From contig CAZVRZ010000226.1 of NCBI GenBank assembly GCA_964629965.1, positions 1-6,991 of the forward strand: a stretch of 6,991 nucleotides of DNA. Reading direction: 5' to 3'. This DNA is from CAZVRZ01 sp964629965 (GTDB taxonomy: Bacteria; Chloroflexota; Anaerolineae; Anaerolineales; UBA4823). The position numbers were made by a program, and so were the translations under genes. Numbering within the stretch: position 1 is the first letter of the stretch; the number at the start of each line of letters is the position of its first letter. The notes beneath the pieces are model-generated. The model saw only the letters and a program-made list of their open reading frames with translations, ran no database searches and was not told the DNA's origin. Positions 5,512 through 6,991 of the stretch are shown here, one piece after another.

Positions 5512-6696
5512 ATGGCGGTTCATATGCGCTTTGATTTTGCCGCCGCGGGGCAGATTCTCTTTGGATCGGGCCGGCGCAGCGAACTGGGCAAGCTGGCTGC
5601 CGGGTGGGGGCAGCAGATGCCTGGGGAACAGCGTGTTCTGTTGGTACTGGGCTTCGAGAACGAGCTCAGCCGGGCCGTGGAGGCCGACCTGGAGGCGCAT
5701 GGACTGTGCGTGGAGCGCTTCCTGGTGCCTGGCGAACCGACCGTTGAGCTGGTGCGGTGCGGCGTGGAACGGACGCAGCAGACCGGCTGCCGGGTGGTGG
5801 TGGGCTTTGGCGGGGGCAGCGCCATCGATGCCGGCAAGGCCATCGCCGCCCTGGCGACCAATCCCGGCGAGATCTTGGATTACCTGGAGGTGATCGGGCA
5901 GGGCAAGAGCCTGGTCAATGCGCCGCTGCCGTACCTGGCTGTGCCGACCACTGCCGGCACGGGGGCGGAGGTGACGCGCAACGCCGTCTTGGCGGCCACG
6001 GAGCAGCGCCTGAAGGTTAGCCTGCGCAGTCCGTTGATGCTGCCCAGGGTGGCGCTGGTCGATCCGGAGCTGACTTACAGCCTGCCGCCGGCGGTGACGG
6101 CCTCTACCGGATTGGACGCGCTGACGCAGGTCATTGAGCCGTACGTTTCGAATGCGGCCAATCCGCTGACGGACGCGCTGTGCCGGGAGGCTATCCGGCG
6201 GGCGAGCCGTGCGCTGCGGCGGGCTTACGAAAATGGGCAGGATGCCGCCGCGCGGGAGGATATGTCGCTGGTCAGCCTGTTCGGCGGGCTGGCCTTAGCC
6301 AATGCCAGGCTGGGCGCGGTGCACGGTTTTGCAGGCGTGCTGGGTGGCATGTTCCCCGGCCCGCACGGTGCGATCTGCGCCCGCCTGCTGCCGCTGGTGA
6401 TGCAGGCCAATCTGCGCGCTATGCAGCAGCGCCAGCCCGATCACCCGGCGCTGGGGCGGTATGCCGAGATCGCCGCCTGGCTGACGGGCCAGGATGCCAG
6501 CCAGGCCGCAGAAGGCGTGGCATGGGTGCAGGCCTTGTGCCAGGATTTGCGCATCCCGGGGTTGGCTGGGTATGGGTTGACCCGCCAGGACATCCCCACG
6601 GTGGTGAGCATGTCGGCGCGGGCCAGCAGCATGAAAGGCAACCCCATCGCCTTGACGGATGAGGAGCTGGCGGGGATATTGGCAGATGCAATGTAG
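5512..6696 (+). CDS. Iron-containing (group III) alcohol dehydrogenase, possibly with altered metal site
   Basis: This 394-aa NAD(P)-dependent dehydrogenase of the iron-activated family reduces an aldehyde or ketone, or oxidises an alcohol; the maleylacetate reductase branch is an alternative. It has the nucleotide-binding GGGSAIDAGKA (100-110), PTTAGTGAEVTRNAVL (about 146-161), GLDALTQVIEPYVS (200-213), AVHGFAGVLGG (269-279) and GPHGAICARLLP (283-294). By comparison with FucO-type enzymes (ligands Asp196, His200, His263, His277), the equivalents here are Asp202, Gln206, His271 and His285, so one ligand position is Gln instead of His. Length is normal and the C-terminus (LTDEELAGILADAM) looks complete. 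The start may be 5512 or the internal ATG at 5524 (MRFDF), which better matches family N-termini. Its TAG stop is the first part of the palindrome at 6693. It is translationally coupled or nearly so to the ABM gene. Confidence 0.92.
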   Translation: MAVHMRFDFAAAGQILFGSGRRSELGKLAAGWGQQMPGEQRVLLVLGFENELSRAVEADLEAHGLCVERFLVPGEPTVELVRCGVERTQQTGCRVVVGFGGGSAIDAGKAIAALATNPGEILDYLEVIGQGKSLVNAPLPYLAVPTTAGTGAEVTRNAVLAATEQRLKVSLRSPLMLPRVALVDPELTYSLPPAVTASTGLDALTQVIEPYVSNAANPLTDALCREAIRRASRALRRAYENGQDAAAREDMSLVSLFGGLALANARLGAVHGFAGVLGGMFPGPHGAICARLLPLVMQANLRAMQQRQPDHPALGRYAEIAAWLTGQDASQAAEGVAWVQALCQDLRIPGLAGYGLTRQDIPTVVSMSARASSMKGNPIALTDEELAGILADAM

Positions 6697-6720
6697 AGAC
6701 GCAAAATCTTGCGTCTCTAC
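6693..6720. repeat. Perfect palindrome with GTAG foot at the dehydrogenase stop codon
   Basis: GTAGAGACGCAA (6693-6704) and TTGCGTCTCTAC (6709-6720) form a perfect 12-bp stem with a 4-base loop AATC. The TAG stop of the dehydrogenase gene lies inside the left arm. It could act as a transcript-end hairpin for both converging genes, but no T-tract follows. In one frame the arms encode VETQ and ASL. Confidence 0.92.
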
Positions 6721-6727
6721 GGAATGC

Positions 6728-6749
6728 GCAAAATCTTGCGTCTCTACGG
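6728..6749. repeat. Second partial copy of the palindrome
   Basis: GCAAAATCTTGCGTCTCTACGG at 6701-6722 is repeated exactly here, 27 bases on. The left arm is cut down to GCGCAA. The TAG stop codon of the leftward transposase fragment (6746-6744) is within this copy. Confidence 0.9.
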
Positions 6750-6991
6750 GGGTGGCCGGCGGTGGAATTGGTCGGTGGACCAATTCTGGGGATTGGCACT
6801 GATGTATTTGCGGATGCGTTCGTGATCATCGGTGTCTCGGATGATGTGATCGTAGTAACGCGCTTGCCATTCGAAGGGGCTGCTATGCTGCCGGGCATAT
6901 TTGGTCACGCCGATTTTGTACCCGCGGATGATGGAGGCCAGGTTTCGTGATTGCGGACCAAATTGATTTGCGGATAATGGTAGAGACGCAA
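6744..6991 (-). CDS. Y1/REP-associated tyrosine transposase, C-terminal part (runs off the right edge)
   Basis: On the minus strand a frame enters from the window edge and reads through about 82 codons to TAG at 6746-6744. It includes NQFGPQSRNLASIIRGYK, IGVTKYARQHSSPFEWQ, ARYYDHIIRDTDDHERIRKYI and SANPQNW. This matches the C-terminal half of the transposase family related to IS200/IS605 Y1 enzymes and REP-associated transposases (F-x-WQ-x-RYYDHIIR...RIR-YI-x-NP-NW). The Tyr in VTKYAR is a candidate for the catalytic Tyr by its position before the WQ-x-R-Y segment; that is inference. The HUH metal-binding motif would lie beyond the window, so I cannot say whether the gene is intact. The frame also reads through the palindrome arm at 6980-6991 as ASL. 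A plus-strand frame over this region (6762-6950) is a shadow. Confidence 0.8.
   Translation of the reverse strand, partial: ASLPLSANQFGPQSRNLASIIRGYKIGVTKYARQHSSPFEWQARYYDHIIRDTDDHERIRKYISANPQNWSTDQFHRRPPP
6980..6991. repeat. Third copy (one arm visible) of the GTAG palindrome at the window end
   Basis: GTAGAGACGCAA ends exactly at the window edge. It is identical to the left arm at 6693-6704 and inverted relative to the arm at 6736-6747, so a 232-bp transposase segment (6748-6979) lies between facing arms. Whether the other half follows is not visible. Confidence 0.85.

Noticed and set aside
6693..6720. Classical rho-independent terminator after the dehydrogenase gene
   Set aside because: The stem is perfect, but it is followed by GGAATGCG and not by a run of T, and on the other strand also lacks one. 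Better explained as a dispersed repeat.
6295..6783. Minus-strand frame containing PVETQDFAHSVETQDFASL
   Set aside because: It is not a gene: it overlaps the dehydrogenase. It is useful only because it shows the coding potential of the palindrome copies.

Overview
The window looks like GC-rich chromosomal DNA from an uncultured or environmental bacterium. Chloroflexota, possibly Anaerolineae, is the best guess. That guess rests on gene style (a helix-turn-helix protein fused to CHAD, a WCGDCRR glutaredoxin, a Zn-dependent PLC-like protein, an iron-ADH with a GLDALTQ motif) and on the dispersed palindromic repeats. It is an inference, not a demonstrated assignment.

Layout from left to right. 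(1) Positions 1-239 are a more AT-rich divergent intergenic region. A leftward promoter and ribosome binding site lead to a gene whose first 16 codons run off the left edge; positions 126-239 show nothing else convincing. (2) Positions 240-962 (+) encode a zinc-dependent phospholipase C-like protein. Its stop codon overlaps the stop codon of the convergent gene by a few bases. (3) Positions 959-5109 (-) form a compact three-gene unit, transcribed glutaredoxin-like gene -> ppk1 -> CHAD protein, with gaps of 14 and 27 bases. Ppk1 makes polyphosphate and CHAD domains bind it, so this is most simply a polyphosphate operon. (4) Positions 5110-5202 hold a divergent promoter region with overlapping -10 elements. 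(5) Positions 5203-6696 (+) form a two-gene operon: a small ABM-type monooxygenase and an iron-containing alcohol dehydrogenase, 3 bases apart. The dehydrogenase has Gln at one of the four usual metal-ligand positions. (6) Positions 6693-6991 are a repeat and mobile-element tail: a perfect 12-bp-arm palindrome beginning GTAG, a second partial copy, and the 3' end of a leftward Y1/REP-associated-type transposase, with one more palindrome arm at the window end.

The most unusual object is the CHAD protein (577 aa). Its N-terminal helix-turn-helix and C-terminal CHAD domain are joined by a linker of about 190 residues built almost entirely from repeats. These are a 12-aa duplication, a roughly 100-bp dispersed palindrome read through in frame, three 5-aa SSP repeats, and two 46-aa Lys/Arg-rich repeats. 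The 46-aa units carry near-copies of the same GTAGAGACGCAA arm that surrounds the transposase at the right end of the window. This suggests that a dispersed, transposase-associated palindrome has been captured as coding sequence (VETQ) inside a polyphosphate-binding protein.
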